Assembly (NCBI RefSeq): GCF_014873535.1
Contig: NZ_JADBEF010000001.1
Location: 9,052,001 to 9,116,000, forward strand
Source: Nonomuraea africana
GTDB lineage: Bacteria; Actinomycetota; Actinomycetes; Streptosporangiales; Streptosporangiaceae
DNA: 64,000 bases
Direction: 5' to 3'
The notes below the pieces were generated by a model, which saw only the letters and a list, made by a program, of their open reading frames with translations, was not told the origin of the DNA and did not search any database. This document shows positions 1 through 7,845 of the stretch, piece by piece. A program made the translations under genes and the position numbers. How positions within the stretch are numbered: position 1 is the first letter of the stretch; every line of letters begins with the position of its first letter.

Positions 1-56
1 GCCAGCATGTTCTTGAGAGTCGCCCGCTCCTCGATCCGGCCCCACAGCATGCCCAT
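1..56 (-). CDS. AAA/LuxR-family regulator, 5' end only
   Basis: The minus strand opens a frame with ATG at 56 (a second ATG at 50) that runs off the window edge. The visible residues MGMLWGRIEERATLKNML match the usual start of large actinobacterial LuxR-type regulators, in which a short W/Y-GR-x-x-E-x-x-L motif leads into an AAA/STAND ATPase domain. Only about 18 residues are visible, so the family call rests on that motif alone. It is divergent from the epoxide-hydrolase-like gene. Everything downstream of residue 19 is outside the window. Confidence 0.5.
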   Translation of the reverse strand, partial: MGMLWGRIEERATLKNML

Positions 57-152
57 AACCTATCTACGAATTCCTATGAGATGACTGATTCCGCTGGGCG
101 CGGATCTCCGTAGCTTCGTCGTATCGCTCAACGACCGAAAGGCGAGCACACC

Positions 153-1271
153 ATGTCTGAGATTCGCCCCTTCCGCATAGAGATTCCCCAGGCTGACGTG
201 GACGACCTGCGTGACCGGCTCCGCCGTACGCGCTGGGGCAGCGAGATCCCCGGCCAGGGCTGGAGCCGAGGGGTGCCGGTCGACTACCTCAGACAGCTGG
301 CCACCTACTGGGCCGAGGAGTTCGACTGGCGCAAGCAGGAGGCCAGGCTCAACGACCTGGCCCAGTTCACCACCGAGATCGACGGGCAGACGATCCACTT
401 CGCGCACGTCCGCTCCGCCAATCCCGACGCGGTTCCCCTGCTGCTCCTGCATGACTGGCCGGCCTCATTCGTCGTGTTCGCGAAGGTCATCGAGGAGCTG
501 TCGAAGGACTTCCACGTGGTCGCCGCCGACGTACCCGGTGTTGGCCTCTCCGGCCCGCTGACCAGTGCCGGCTGGACCACGAGCAAGATCGCCAGCGCGT
601 TCGTCGAGCTGATGGCGCGCCTGGGTTACGACCGTTATGGCGTGCAGGGCCAGGGCGGCGGAGCCTGGGACGCGGTCGAGATGGGCCGCCAGGCTCCGGA
701 GCACGTCATCGGCACCCACGTCAACGGCTACGTCACCTTCCCCTCCGGCGACCCGGCCGAGTTCGAGGGCCTGACCGAGGCCGAGCAGGAGCGGCTGGCC
801 AGGCTGCAGGACTTCCGCGACGACAAGATGGGCTTCAACATCATTCAGTCGACGCGCCCGCAGACCCTGGCGTACGGCTTGCACGACTCGCCCGTCGGGC
901 AGCTCGCCTGGATCGTGGAGAAGTTCAAGGAGTGGACCGACCCCACGGCCGAGCTGCCCGAGGACGCCGTCGACCGCGACCTGCTGCTGGCGAACGTCAG
1001 CTTGTACTGGTTCGCCGGCACCGCCGGCTCGTCGGCCAACCTCTACTACGAGAACGCCCACGACCCCTCCGCCTGGGGCCCCAAGGAACGCAGCAGCGTG
1101 CCCATGGGTGTTGCGCTCGCCAAGCACGTCGACATCACCGTCCGCCGGTTCGCCGAGCGCGACGCACCGGTCACGCACTGGACAGAGCTGGAGCGAGGCG
1201 GCAACTTCCTGCCCCTGGAGCAGCCGGCCCTGTTCATCGACGACGTCCGAAGGTTCTTCGCCAGCCTCTAG
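153..1271 (+). CDS. epoxide-hydrolase-like alpha/beta-hydrolase, apparently inactive
   Basis: The 372-aa protein has the N-terminal EHN domain (start [20 protein letters not shown]) followed by an alpha/beta-hydrolase fold, as in microsomal-type epoxide hydrolases. It aligns along its whole length with the intact paralogue at 57208-58404. The catalytic positions differ. The nucleophile Asp of G-T-D-V-G in the paralogue is Gly168 here (GQGGG), the catalytic His of GGHFPAME is Asn351 (GGNFLPLE), and the oxyanion HGW is HDW. The paralogue keeps all of these. The frame is otherwise clean, so the gene may encode a pseudoenzyme (binding or regulatory role) rather than a decaying gene. The start is supported by GAAAGGCGAG ahead of the ATG. 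Confidence 0.85.
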   Translation: MSEIRPFRIEIPQADVDDLRDRLRRTRWGSEIPGQGWSRGVPVDYLRQLATYWAEEFDWRKQEARLNDLAQFTTEIDGQTIHFAHVRSANPDAVPLLLLHDWPASFVVFAKVIEELSKDFHVVAADVPGVGLSGPLTSAGWTTSKIASAFVELMARLGYDRYGVQGQGGGAWDAVEMGRQAPEHVIGTHVNGYVTFPSGDPAEFEGLTEAEQERLARLQDFRDDKMGFNIIQSTRPQTLAYGLHDSPVGQLAWIVEKFKEWTDPTAELPEDAVDRDLLLANVSLYWFAGTAGSSANLYYENAHDPSAWGPKERSSVPMGVALAKHVDITVRRFAERDAPVTHWTELERGGNFLPLEQPALFIDDVRRFFASL

Positions 1272-1287
1272 ATCCCGGTCAGCGTCA

Positions 1288-1322
1288 ACTCCAGGTGCGC
1301 GGCTGCGCCGGGCGCCTGGAGT
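1288..1322 (+). terminator. hairpin after epoxide-hydrolase-like gene
   Basis: Arms ACTCCAGGTGC and GCGCCTGGAGT pair at 10 of 11 positions around a 13-nt loop, starting 17 nt after the stop codon. No T tract follows, as is common for actinobacterial terminators. It could serve both this gene and the convergent membrane-protein gene. Confidence 0.5.
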
Positions 1323-1397
1323 ACGCGTATCTCCCGCGGCGGCTCGACGACGGCGCCGGCGACCTGGTGACCACCGCGCTGCTTCCTCGCCAAGGCG

Positions 1398-1925
1398 TCA
1401 GCTGATCGCGAGAAGGACGAGCGCGGCGACGGAGCCGCCCATCACGATCACGTGCCGGAGGTTCTGCAGGCCCGGGAGTACCCAGGAGGGGAAGGCACGC
1501 TCTGCCGCGCCGAGCATGGCTTTGACGTCGATGCGCTGCAGCACCGGATCGCCGGTCTTGGCGAAGTGCGCGCGCACGGACCTCTCGGCCGTGAGGTTGC
1601 TGTAGAGGATGAAGAGGTTGACCAGGAGGACGAGCGGCTGCAGGACCCAAGAGAGCGTCTCACCCCAACTGCCGGTCAGGTTCAGCACGGCCAGGGCGGT
1701 CACGAGCACGGCGATGCTGAGCGGCGCCCAGGTTTCGTGGCCGCTGGCGTCGAAGCGGATGTTGTTCTCGGCCAGGACCGAGCGGGGGATGTTCTGGCGG
1801 TCGAGCTCGGCTTCCGTGGCGGCAAGCGCGCCGGCGCCGTAGCGGGCGCGGACGAGGGGGATGCTGACGAAGGCCAGTGCGATGAGGATCTGCAGGACGG
1901 CCGCGAGGGTGATCATCGACTCCAT
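1398..1925 (-). CDS. four-TM membrane protein, paralogue of 17924-18472
   Basis: The product is 175 aa from the ATG at 1925 (MESMITLAAV), with about four hydrophobic segments: residues 4-25, about 65-85, about 90-112 and the C-terminal 17. Between TM1 and TM2 it carries AEAELDRQNIPRSVLAENN, nearly repeated in the protein at 17924-18472 (AEAELARQGLSPSVLAENN). I do not recognise a named family; the conserved soluble loop between TM1 and TM2 is its most distinctive feature. An upstream in-frame extension to 2021 has no membrane or ribosome-site support. Both copies stand alone on the minus strand. Confidence 0.7.
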   Translation of the reverse strand: MESMITLAAVLQILIALAFVSIPLVRARYGAGALAATEAELDRQNIPRSVLAENNIRFDASGHETWAPLSIAVLVTALAVLNLTGSWGETLSWVLQPLVLLVNLFILYSNLTAERSVRAHFAKTGDPVLQRIDVKAMLGAAERAFPSWVLPGLQNLRHVIVMGGSVAALVLLAIS

Positions 1926-2315
1926 CTTTCTGCCCAGGGGGTGGTTGCAAGGAAGACGATGGCGTGAGCGGCTGATACGGCGCTGCCGCGGCACCAACAC
2001 CGGCTCTCTGCCGACAAACACCGAAGCGCTCCACAGGCTGCGCGTGGGGTGCCGACAACGCGGGCCCGTGGTCCTGGGGACGTTCGGTTCCTCCCCGAAG
2101 GACTTCTCGCAACCGCAGACACGACAGCGCGAACTCTTCGGTGGATGCGTTCCGCCTCTTGTGCGGGTCCAGATACTGAACCACCGCCGCCGGTTTCGCC
2201 CGATGACGGCAGTGGAATTACGTGCTATGTGCCTTCGAGGTCTTTACATGCCTGATCTGGCAATCCCGTCCCTTTTTGTGAGCTGCTGCCTCGGCACGGG
2301 AATCGGGGGAGTTCC

Positions 2316-2806
2316 ATGAGTAACCTCATAGCCATCGCCACTGCGACCAGGATGCGCGCACGACTGCTGGAACTGCAGCGCCAAAACCCATCACGCTCGC
2401 CGACACCGCGGTCGCGGAGAAGCAAACAGACGGCACAATCAACCTGCACCAGCTCCACAGCCCCGCCGGGGCCAGTGCGGCAGCGGGCACGCTGTGGGGC
2501 GGACTGATCGGCCTGCTGCTCCTGGCACCGCTGCTGGAGATGGCGGTGGGAGCGGCGGCAGCCGCGGCCGCGGAGGCGACGAAGGACCTCGGCGTCAACG
2601 ACGCCTCCATGCGGGATCTGGGGCAGCGGCCGCAGCCCGGCGGAGCCGCGCTGTTCCTGCTGGTCACGCAGCGCACGCCGGGCAAGGTGATCATCGAGAT
2701 CGCTCCCTTCGGCGGGGAGGTCATGCAGACCTCGCTGAGCGCGGAGGCGGAGGCCGACCTGCGAGAGGCCGTCCAGCACGTCCAGGCCGCCGCTTCGGCC
2801 TCCTAA
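2316..2806 (+). pseudogene. DUF1269-family protein, frameshifted
   Basis: A good ribosome site (GGGGGAG) precedes the ATG at 2316. The first frame gives MSNLIAIA and LLELQRQ, typical of the DUF1269 N-terminus, then leaves the family. The rest of the family signature lies one frame over from about 2387: ITLADTAVAEKQTDGTINL, a Gly/Ala-rich membrane-like hairpin (about 2480-2560), then ALFLLVTQRTPGKV and EVMQTSLSAEAEADLREA, ending at 2806. Loss of one base in the AAAACCC run near 2383-2389 would explain the shift. The N-terminal part also looks a few codons short. It could be true decay or a sequence error. DUF1269 proteins are small membrane-associated proteins of unknown function. Confidence 0.75.
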
Positions 2807-2999
2807 TCGCTATGGCTCGCGTGCGCCCGAGCCGGCCATCCAAGGTCAGCCTTGAGGAGGGCCACGACCGGCCGCACCTCGAACTGGTCGACATCCACCG
2901 CCCGCTGGGGCCCCGACCCTGCGCATCCCCGTGCTGCCGCTGTCGAGGGGCGCCGGCAGCCCATCACCTTCATCCTGATCGACCCACATAGGGGGCGTT

Positions 3000-4274
3000 G
3001 TGAGCACGAAATACGGAGTCCACTCCGAGGTGGGCACGCTACGACAGGTGATCGTGCACCGGCCCGATCTCAGCCTCAAACGGCTCACCCCAAGCAACAA
3101 GGACGAGCTGCTCTACGACGACGTGCTGTGGGTCAGCCGGGCCCAGATCGAGCACGACGCGTTCGTGGCGGTGATGAGCGGCCGCGGTATCGAGGTCTTC
3201 CACCATCACCAGCTGCTCGCCGAGGCGCTCGAGGCCGCGCCGGAGGCCAAGAGGCACGCGGTCGAGCGCACGGTCACCCATCTGACGGTGGGGCCCTCAC
3301 TCGTCGACGAGGTTCGCGCCGAACTGGCCTCCTGGAGCGGGGACAAGCTCGCCACGCACCTGATCGGCGGGCTCACCAAGGAGGAGTTCGTCACCGACAC
3401 CCAGGCCAGCCGCGAAGGCTTCGACGCCCGGTCATTGGTCACCGCGATGGCCACGACCGGCTCGTTCATCCTGCCGCCGCTACCGAACTCGCTCTACCAG
3501 CGCGACCCCTCGGCCTGGCTGTACGGCGGGGTCTCGCTGAACCCGCTCTACTACCACGCCCGCCGCCTGGAGACCATCAACCAGAGCATCATCTACCACT
3601 TCCACCCGATGTTCGCCGACGACGGCTTCGCCTACTGGTACCCGCCCATGGGCGACGACGGGGACTTCGACGAGGAGGACTTCGGCCGCGCCTCGCTGGA
3701 GGGCGGCGACATGATGCCCATCGGCAACGGCACCGTCGCCATCGGCGTCAGCGAGCGCACCAGCCCCATCATGATCGAGCACCTCGCCAGAGAGCTGTTC
3801 GCCGCAGGGGCCGCCACCAGGGTGCTCGCCGTCAACATCCCGCCGCACCGCTCCTACATGCACCTCGACACCGTGTTCACGCTGCTGGACGTCGACAAGG
3901 CCACCGGCTACCCGCCCGTCGTCGAGAACGCCGCCGTCTACTCGCTGCGGCCCGGCGACAAGGACGGCGCCGTCGACGTGCACCGCGAGCCGAACCTGGC
4001 CGCCGCCTTCGAGGACGCGCTGGGCATCGGCAAGCTCGACATCATCCCCACCGGGGGTGACGACTACCAGCGGGCCAGGGAGCAGTGGGACAGCGGCAGC
4101 AACTTCGTCGCCCTGGAACCCGGCGTCGTGATCGGCTACCACAAGAACGAGTTCACCAACAAGAAGCTGCGCGAGCACGGCGTGGACGTCGTCGAGATCG
4201 AGGGATTCGAGCTCGGCAAGGGGCGCGGCGGCGGACACTGCATGACCTGCCCGATTCTGCGCGACCCCGTCTGA
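3000..4274 (+). CDS. arcA: arginine deiminase
   Basis: This enzyme hydrolyses L-arginine to citrulline and ammonia in the cytosol. The 424-aa length is normal. The active-site set is complete and in order: D169 in YQRDP, E234 in EGGD, H288 and D290 in HLDTVFT, and the nucleophile C414 in [10 protein letters not shown] near the C-terminus. The start is the GTG at 3000 behind AGGGGG. No ornithine carbamoyltransferase, carbamate kinase or arginine/ornithine antiporter gene is nearby, so it does not sit in a classic arc energy operon. It is followed 70 nt later by a MarC-type membrane protein on the same strand, with which it may be co-transcribed. A role in nitrogen supply or acid tolerance is inference. 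Confidence 0.95.
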   Translation: MSTKYGVHSEVGTLRQVIVHRPDLSLKRLTPSNKDELLYDDVLWVSRAQIEHDAFVAVMSGRGIEVFHHHQLLAEALEAAPEAKRHAVERTVTHLTVGPSLVDEVRAELASWSGDKLATHLIGGLTKEEFVTDTQASREGFDARSLVTAMATTGSFILPPLPNSLYQRDPSAWLYGGVSLNPLYYHARRLETINQSIIYHFHPMFADDGFAYWYPPMGDDGDFDEEDFGRASLEGGDMMPIGNGTVAIGVSERTSPIMIEHLARELFAAGAATRVLAVNIPPHRSYMHLDTVFTLLDVDKATGYPPVVENAAVYSLRPGDKDGAVDVHREPNLAAAFEDALGIGKLDIIPTGGDDYQRAREQWDSGSNFVALEPGVVIGYHKNEFTNKKLREHGVDVVEIEGFELGKGRGGGHCMTCPILRDPV

Positions 4275-4344
4275 ACGCCGCTTTCCAGACACCATGCGCG
4301 CCCCTCCGCGACCCGCCACCAGGCAATCCCACGGAAGGACCGCG

Positions 4345-5013
4345 ATGAGCAGCCATCCAGCACTGATCCTGTTCCTGGCCCTGTTCGGGCTCTACAGCCC
4401 TGTCGCCGCGCTGGCCTCGTACCTGCCGATCGTCCGCCCGTACGGGCACAGGCAGGTCAACCGGCTGGCGCTCGGGCTCGCCCTCAACGTCGCCATCTTC
4501 GTGCTCATGGCGCTGTGGGTGGGCGAACCGCTGCTCAAGCTGCTCGGCATCAGCACCGCGGCGCTGACCGCCACCGGCGGCATCGCCCTTGCCTTCGCCG
4601 CCATCCCGCTCATGCGCGGCCAGGCAGGGGCGGTCGAGGAACTGGAGAAACTCCAACAGCAAGAAGAACAGGGGATCCCGGCACCGCCCGACCCGGTGCC
4701 GGACCCCAAGTCGATCCTGTACACCCCGCTCACCTTCCCGCTGACCGTCGGCGGCACCACGTTCGCCTTCTGCGTCGCCGCCTCGGCAGCGGCGACAAGC
4801 GTGCGGGAGAAAGTGACGCTGTCGATCGCGGTCTTGTGCTTCGCGGCGCTCACCGGCCTGACCCTGTACCTGTCTGGGCACGTCCAACGACGTATCTCAC
4901 TCAAGGGGGCGATGCTCCTCGACCGCGTGGCCGGCATCCTGCTCACCGCCATCGCCGTCATCCTGCTGGCCAACGGCTTCACCGATCTGGTCACCGGCCG
5001 CCTGAGCCAATGA
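4345..5013 (+). CDS. MarC-family integral membrane protein
   Basis: The 222-aa protein has about six membrane segments in two halves of three, with a cytoplasmic linker (EELEKLQQQEEQGIPAPPDP) between them. The segment TPLTFPLTVGGTTFAF matches the family's PL-x-x-P-L-x-x-G motif. MarC proteins were once linked to multiple antibiotic resistance, but their substrate is unknown. The ATG at 4345 has GGAAGG upstream. The gene lies 70 nt downstream of arginine deiminase in the same direction, so a shared transcript is likely. Confidence 0.8.
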   Translation: MSSHPALILFLALFGLYSPVAALASYLPIVRPYGHRQVNRLALGLALNVAIFVLMALWVGEPLLKLLGISTAALTATGGIALAFAAIPLMRGQAGAVEELEKLQQQEEQGIPAPPDPVPDPKSILYTPLTFPLTVGGTTFAFCVAASAAATSVREKVTLSIAVLCFAALTGLTLYLSGHVQRRISLKGAMLLDRVAGILLTAIAVILLANGFTDLVTGRLSQ

Positions 5014-5201
5014 ACGCCACCGAGGGGCCAGCAGGCCGGCCGGCTCCAAGACTTTCTTCTGGACGGCATCGTGCAGGGGGCAGGTCGCCGGCCTTCTTTT
5101 CACGATCGTTCGGGTTCTGTGGATCTGGACCGGAGGTCAGCGGGGGCGAGCCGCTTCTCGCACCGCCCGGCGGACCTCCGGCCGGAGCCGATCGCCTCGC
5201 G

Positions 5202-5501
5202 TTACAGGATGACGACGCAACCGGAGGCGGTGATGTTGGCGGGCGTGTCGGCCTGCCCGGTGGTGCACCACACGAAGCGGGTCAGCTGAAGCGCCGACCA
5301 CACGGCGAAGGGTTGCGTGATCGGCCCGGTGGCGGGGGCGCCGTTGGTGGCCTTGCAGTGCGATCCGGTCAGGGTGCCGTCGTCGGCGAGGTTCACGGTG
5401 ACGCAGGCGTAGGCCGGTACGGCGTCGGCGTGCGCTGATGATGGAGAGCTGAGCAGGCCGTAACAGAGCGCTGCGCCACACATTATGGAGAGGGTCTTCA
5501 C
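5202..5501 (-). CDS. small secreted protein with four mature cysteines
   Basis: From the GTG at 5501 (ribosome site GGAAGGA) the product is 99 aa. It has a signal peptide (VKTLSIMCGAALCYGLLSS, then SSAHADA as a probable cleavage zone) and a mature part of about 70 residues with four Cys, which suggests two disulfides. It is rich in Thr, Ala and Gly and ends in SGCVVIL. I do not recognise a family. A clear promoter lies upstream at 5566-5594. It resembles in layout the small secreted protein at 8910-9338 but shares no obvious sequence with it. Confidence 0.65.
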   Translation of the reverse strand: MKTLSIMCGAALCYGLLSSPSSAHADAVPAYACVTVNLADDGTLTGSHCKATNGAPATGPITQPFAVWSALQLTRFVWCTTGQADTPANITASGCVVIL

Positions 5502-5565
5502 AAGGGGTCCTTCCCGCCGAGCCGGCCATCGTGTCGAGAGGGAGAAAACCCTCGCTGACACACAG

Positions 5566-5594
5566 TGATAACATTCTTACCCTAAGTAGTCAAT
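5566..5594 (-). promoter_or_regulatory. sigma70-type promoter of small secreted protein
   Basis: On the minus strand TTGACT (5594-5589) and TATCAC (5571-5566) are separated by 17 nt, in a locally AT-rich stretch that is rare in this window. It gives a leader of about 60 nt before the GTG at 5501. Confidence 0.5.
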
Positions 5595-5691
5595 GCTGGT
5601 CGGGCCAGCTGCCGAGCGCGGCTGGGGCGGGCGCCCGTACCCTCCTGACAGAGGGGCGGAGGCGACACTTTCGAGCGGTTGAAACGTAGCG

Positions 5692-5850
5692 TCAGAATCC
5701 GCGGAAGATGCCCTCTTCGTCCATGGCGTCGGCGAAGTCCATGTTGCCGATCGAGAGGTTGGCCTCGATCGAGTACAGCTCGGTCGCGATGGCCCGCATC
5801 TGGCGTCCCCGCTCCACCCTCAGGCCACGGTTCAGATCGCCATCATCAAC
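5692..5850 (-). pseudogene. unidentified C-terminal coding remnant
   Basis: The roughly 275-nt gap between the promoter at 5594 and the TPR gene holds a minus-strand frame ending at 5692 whose last residues are well-formed protein sequence (MRAIATELYSIEANLSIGNM, then DFADAMDEEGIFRGF). It has no good start of its own and looks like the 3' end of a lost gene. I cannot name the family. Confidence 0.3.
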
Positions 5851-5869
5851 GACTGGCCGGCCGGCCTGC

Positions 5870-7057
5870 TTATGAAGGCCCTAGTCCGGGGAGTGTGGCG
5901 GCTTCGGCGCCGGCCGCCGCCGCCTCGTCGATGCGGTCGAGCTGCTGGAGGCAGGCACTCAGGGTGAGCAGGGCGTCGTGCAGGTCCTGCTCGGCTCCAC
6001 GGACCTCCTTCCGCGAGGACTTCAGCTCCTCGCGTCGCCGCTTGAGCAGGTACGCCTCGGAGTAGCGGTGATCGTCGTCCCAGTCGTCCTCCGCCTCCAG
6101 CTCCCGGTGCCGCTCCTGATGAGCGCGCGCCCTGTCGCGGTAGAGCTGTACCGCTTCCTGGCCGGCGGTCAGCGCTGCTTCCGGCGCCCCCAGCGCGAGC
6201 AGGCGGACGCCGAGGGTGTGCCAGGCCCTTGCCTGGTAAGTGTCACGCTTACGGCGCCGCATCTTTCCCATCGCCTCGACGATGCACGCTTGCGCCCGTT
6301 CGGTCTGCCCGCTCCGGACGAGCCGTTCGCTGCACCGGTCCAGCGTCTGGAGAAACTCAACCGTCGAGTCGGCCTGCTGCCACCAAGCCGCCATGACCTC
6401 GGCACTCACCTCAGCGGCTTCGGCGACGCGGCCGACCTTGTCCAGGCGATCCGCATAGGCCGTCAACGCGTGGATGAGCTCGAAGCTCGCCGATGTGGCC
6501 CCAGCGCGCCGCAGCCGTCCGCGGATCTCGGTCACCGCCTCGGCCGCGGACTCCACCGCCTCCTGGTCGCGGCCGAGCCTGGCGAGGAGCAGCGTCCGCC
6601 AGTAGCGCGCACCCGGAGCCTCTGCCTGCGCAGATCGGTTGGTTTCCGACAGCCGCAGGAGCTCCTCGACAACCTCGAGTGTTTCCTCATACCGCTTGCA
6701 CTCCATGAGGCTGCCGCGTAACGCGGCCAGGGCATGGACGATCCGGTCAGCGAACAAGCCCGCTTGGACGGCGGACAATGTCCGATAGACCGCCAGTTCT
6801 TCCCGGCGAGCCAGGCAGGAGAGATCGTCCCACCCCAGCTCGGTCAGCCACTTGGCGAGTTGGTCCAGCGACTCGGGTAAGGCGGTCGGCGTGGGCCACG
6901 TATCCGGGGATCGCCCACGCATCTGCCTGATCCGCTCGAGCTCGTCCGTCGCCCACCGCACGGTCTTGTCCGGCCGGACCACACCTCCGTAACGGACTGG
7001 ATCCACTGGACGTTCGAGCATCGCAGGCTGAACCACTGCAGCGTCCAGCTCGTTCAT
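5870..7057 (-). CDS. TPR-like helical repeat protein
   Basis: The 395-aa protein starts at the ATG at 7057 (MNELDAAVVQ). After about 120 residues it is almost entirely alpha-helical pairs with TPR spacing (for example AEAVTEIRGRLRRAG and ALTAGQEAVQLYRDRARAH), then a very charged stretch (HRELEAEDDWDDDHRY) and a last helix pair. There are no enzymatic motifs, signal peptide or membrane segments. Such proteins usually act as protein-protein scaffolds; in actinobacteria similar ones carry an N-terminal ATPase or helix-turn-helix domain, which is absent here. It is alone on its strand. Confidence 0.65.
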   Translation of the reverse strand: MNELDAAVVQPAMLERPVDPVRYGGVVRPDKTVRWATDELERIRQMRGRSPDTWPTPTALPESLDQLAKWLTELGWDDLSCLARREELAVYRTLSAVQAGLFADRIVHALAALRGSLMECKRYEETLEVVEELLRLSETNRSAQAEAPGARYWRTLLLARLGRDQEAVESAAEAVTEIRGRLRRAGATSASFELIHALTAYADRLDKVGRVAEAAEVSAEVMAAWWQQADSTVEFLQTLDRCSERLVRSGQTERAQACIVEAMGKMRRRKRDTYQARAWHTLGVRLLALGAPEAALTAGQEAVQLYRDRARAHQERHRELEAEDDWDDDHRYSEAYLLKRRREELKSSRKEVRGAEQDLHDALLTLSACLQQLDRIDEAAAAGAEAATLPGLGPS

Positions 7058-7185
7058 TCCCCGTGTATACCACCTGCACGTGGTCGGCACGGTGGCAGGA
7101 ACGGCCGGCTCCCGACCGTCATGGTGGGTGTGGCGGCCGGGAGCGCCCTGGGAGCGGTCGAGCCCGTGGTCGGCGGGCCCCACGC

Positions 7186-7363
7186 TCACCGGATCCCGTC
7201 GATGAGCTGCCGTTTCGTCCACTTCGGTGGCCTGCCCGGCTTCTTCCCCGCCGGCAGCAACGGCTCCAGCACCGCCCACTGAGCGGCAGTCAGATCACCA
7301 CGACCCACTCAAAGATCATCTCAGTGGATCAACCGAGTGATCCACTTCTGAAACAGGCCCCTA
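7186..7363 (-). mobile_element. IS5-family insertion sequence remnant (one end)
   Basis: The minus strand from 7363 begins GGGCCTGTTTCAG, a typical IS end. From a GTG at 7308 it then encodes 40 residues of an IS5-type transposase N-terminus (GRGDLTAAQWAVLEPLLPAG, then KKPGRPPKWTKRQLIDGIR) before a TGA at 7186. The remaining ~85% of the transposase and the other end are missing. The outer end abuts CTAG at 7361-7364, which also supplies the TAG stop of the cupin gene; members of this family often target short TA-centred sites. Confidence 0.7.
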
Positions 7364-7672
7364 GATGCTGCCCTTGCGTTCGATGACCAGAATGCGCGCC
7401 TCTGGTGCGGGGTGTGCGACGTGCTCGTCGCCAGGTTGGGCGTAGCAGATGCGGCCGGGAGTGAGCCGTTCGACATGCTCCTCACCGTCGCGCCGGTAGT
7501 GCATGTCGACGGCGCCGTCGAGAACGACGAAGACCTCGGGCCCATCGTTGATGTGCCAGACGTACGGCTGGTCCGTCCAGTGCAGCCGCACGGTCGCATC
7601 GTCGATCTCGGTGACGTCGAGGGCTCCCCAGGGGCGCTCGGCTGTGTAGGAGCGGGCGTCAAGGAAGATCAC
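7361..7672 (-). CDS. single-domain cupin protein
   Basis: The 103-aa protein starts at the GTG at 7672 with AAAAGGA upstream. It has the two cupin motifs: the region around PYVWHINDGPEVFVVLDGAV, and PGRICYAQPGDEHVAHP with metal-ligand-type His and Glu. Small cupins of this kind bind a metal and act as isomerases, dioxygenases or sensors; no substrate can be read from the sequence. The stop codon lies at the edge of the IS5 remnant, so the extreme C-terminus may have been altered. Translation may be coupled to the 44-codon leader frame at 7669-7803. Confidence 0.75.
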   Translation of the reverse strand: MIFLDARSYTAERPWGALDVTEIDDATVRLHWTDQPYVWHINDGPEVFVVLDGAVDMHYRRDGEEHVERLTPGRICYAQPGDEHVAHPAPEARILVIERKGSI

Positions 7673-7803
7673 GAAAAGTCCTTTTCCTGGTTCGTCGCGC
7701 GCGGACCTGGCCAAGCGAGCCCGGCGCCTGAGCCACCAGGCTGCTTCATGTCGGCGCCCGCCACGAGGAGCAGGAATGCCGCAATACGTAAGGATGCTGC
7801 CAT
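7669..7803 (-). CDS. 44-codon leader ORF coupled to cupin
   Basis: From the ATG at 7803 the minus strand encodes MAASLRIAAFLLLVAGAD and continues to a TGA that overlaps the cupin GTG (TCGTGATC). The hydrophobic start looks like a signal sequence, but the mature part is only about 26 residues. The same leader exists as an inverted copy at 8775-8909, where indels destroy the stop. It may be a real coupling peptide or just a duplicated leader. Confidence 0.35.
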   Translation of the reverse strand: MAASLRIAAFLLLVAGADMKQPGGSGAGLAWPGPRATNQEKDFS

Positions 7804-7805
7804 GC
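7673..7805 (-). repeat. inverted leader repeat, left copy
   Basis: On the minus strand this stretch runs from GCATGGCAGCATCCTTACG to the cupin start codon. It matches the plus-strand stretch 8775-8909, which runs to the start codon of the spore-associated-like gene, at roughly 85% identity by eye with a few small indels. Both copies end in a GGAAAAGGA or GGAAAGGA ribosome site plus GTG. Confidence 0.8.
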
Positions 7806-7845
7806 CTTCGCACACCGTTATCAACGTTGGTCGGCAACCACACGG

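Noticed and set aside
2807-2999. Short coding frame before arginine deiminase (ending ITFILIDPH)
   Set aside because: Too short, no ribosome site and no family resemblance beyond a few residues.
5014-5201. Terminator between MarC and the small secreted protein gene
   Set aside because: GGCCGGC and GCCGGCC are about 55 nt apart with no compact stem, so I did not call a terminator.
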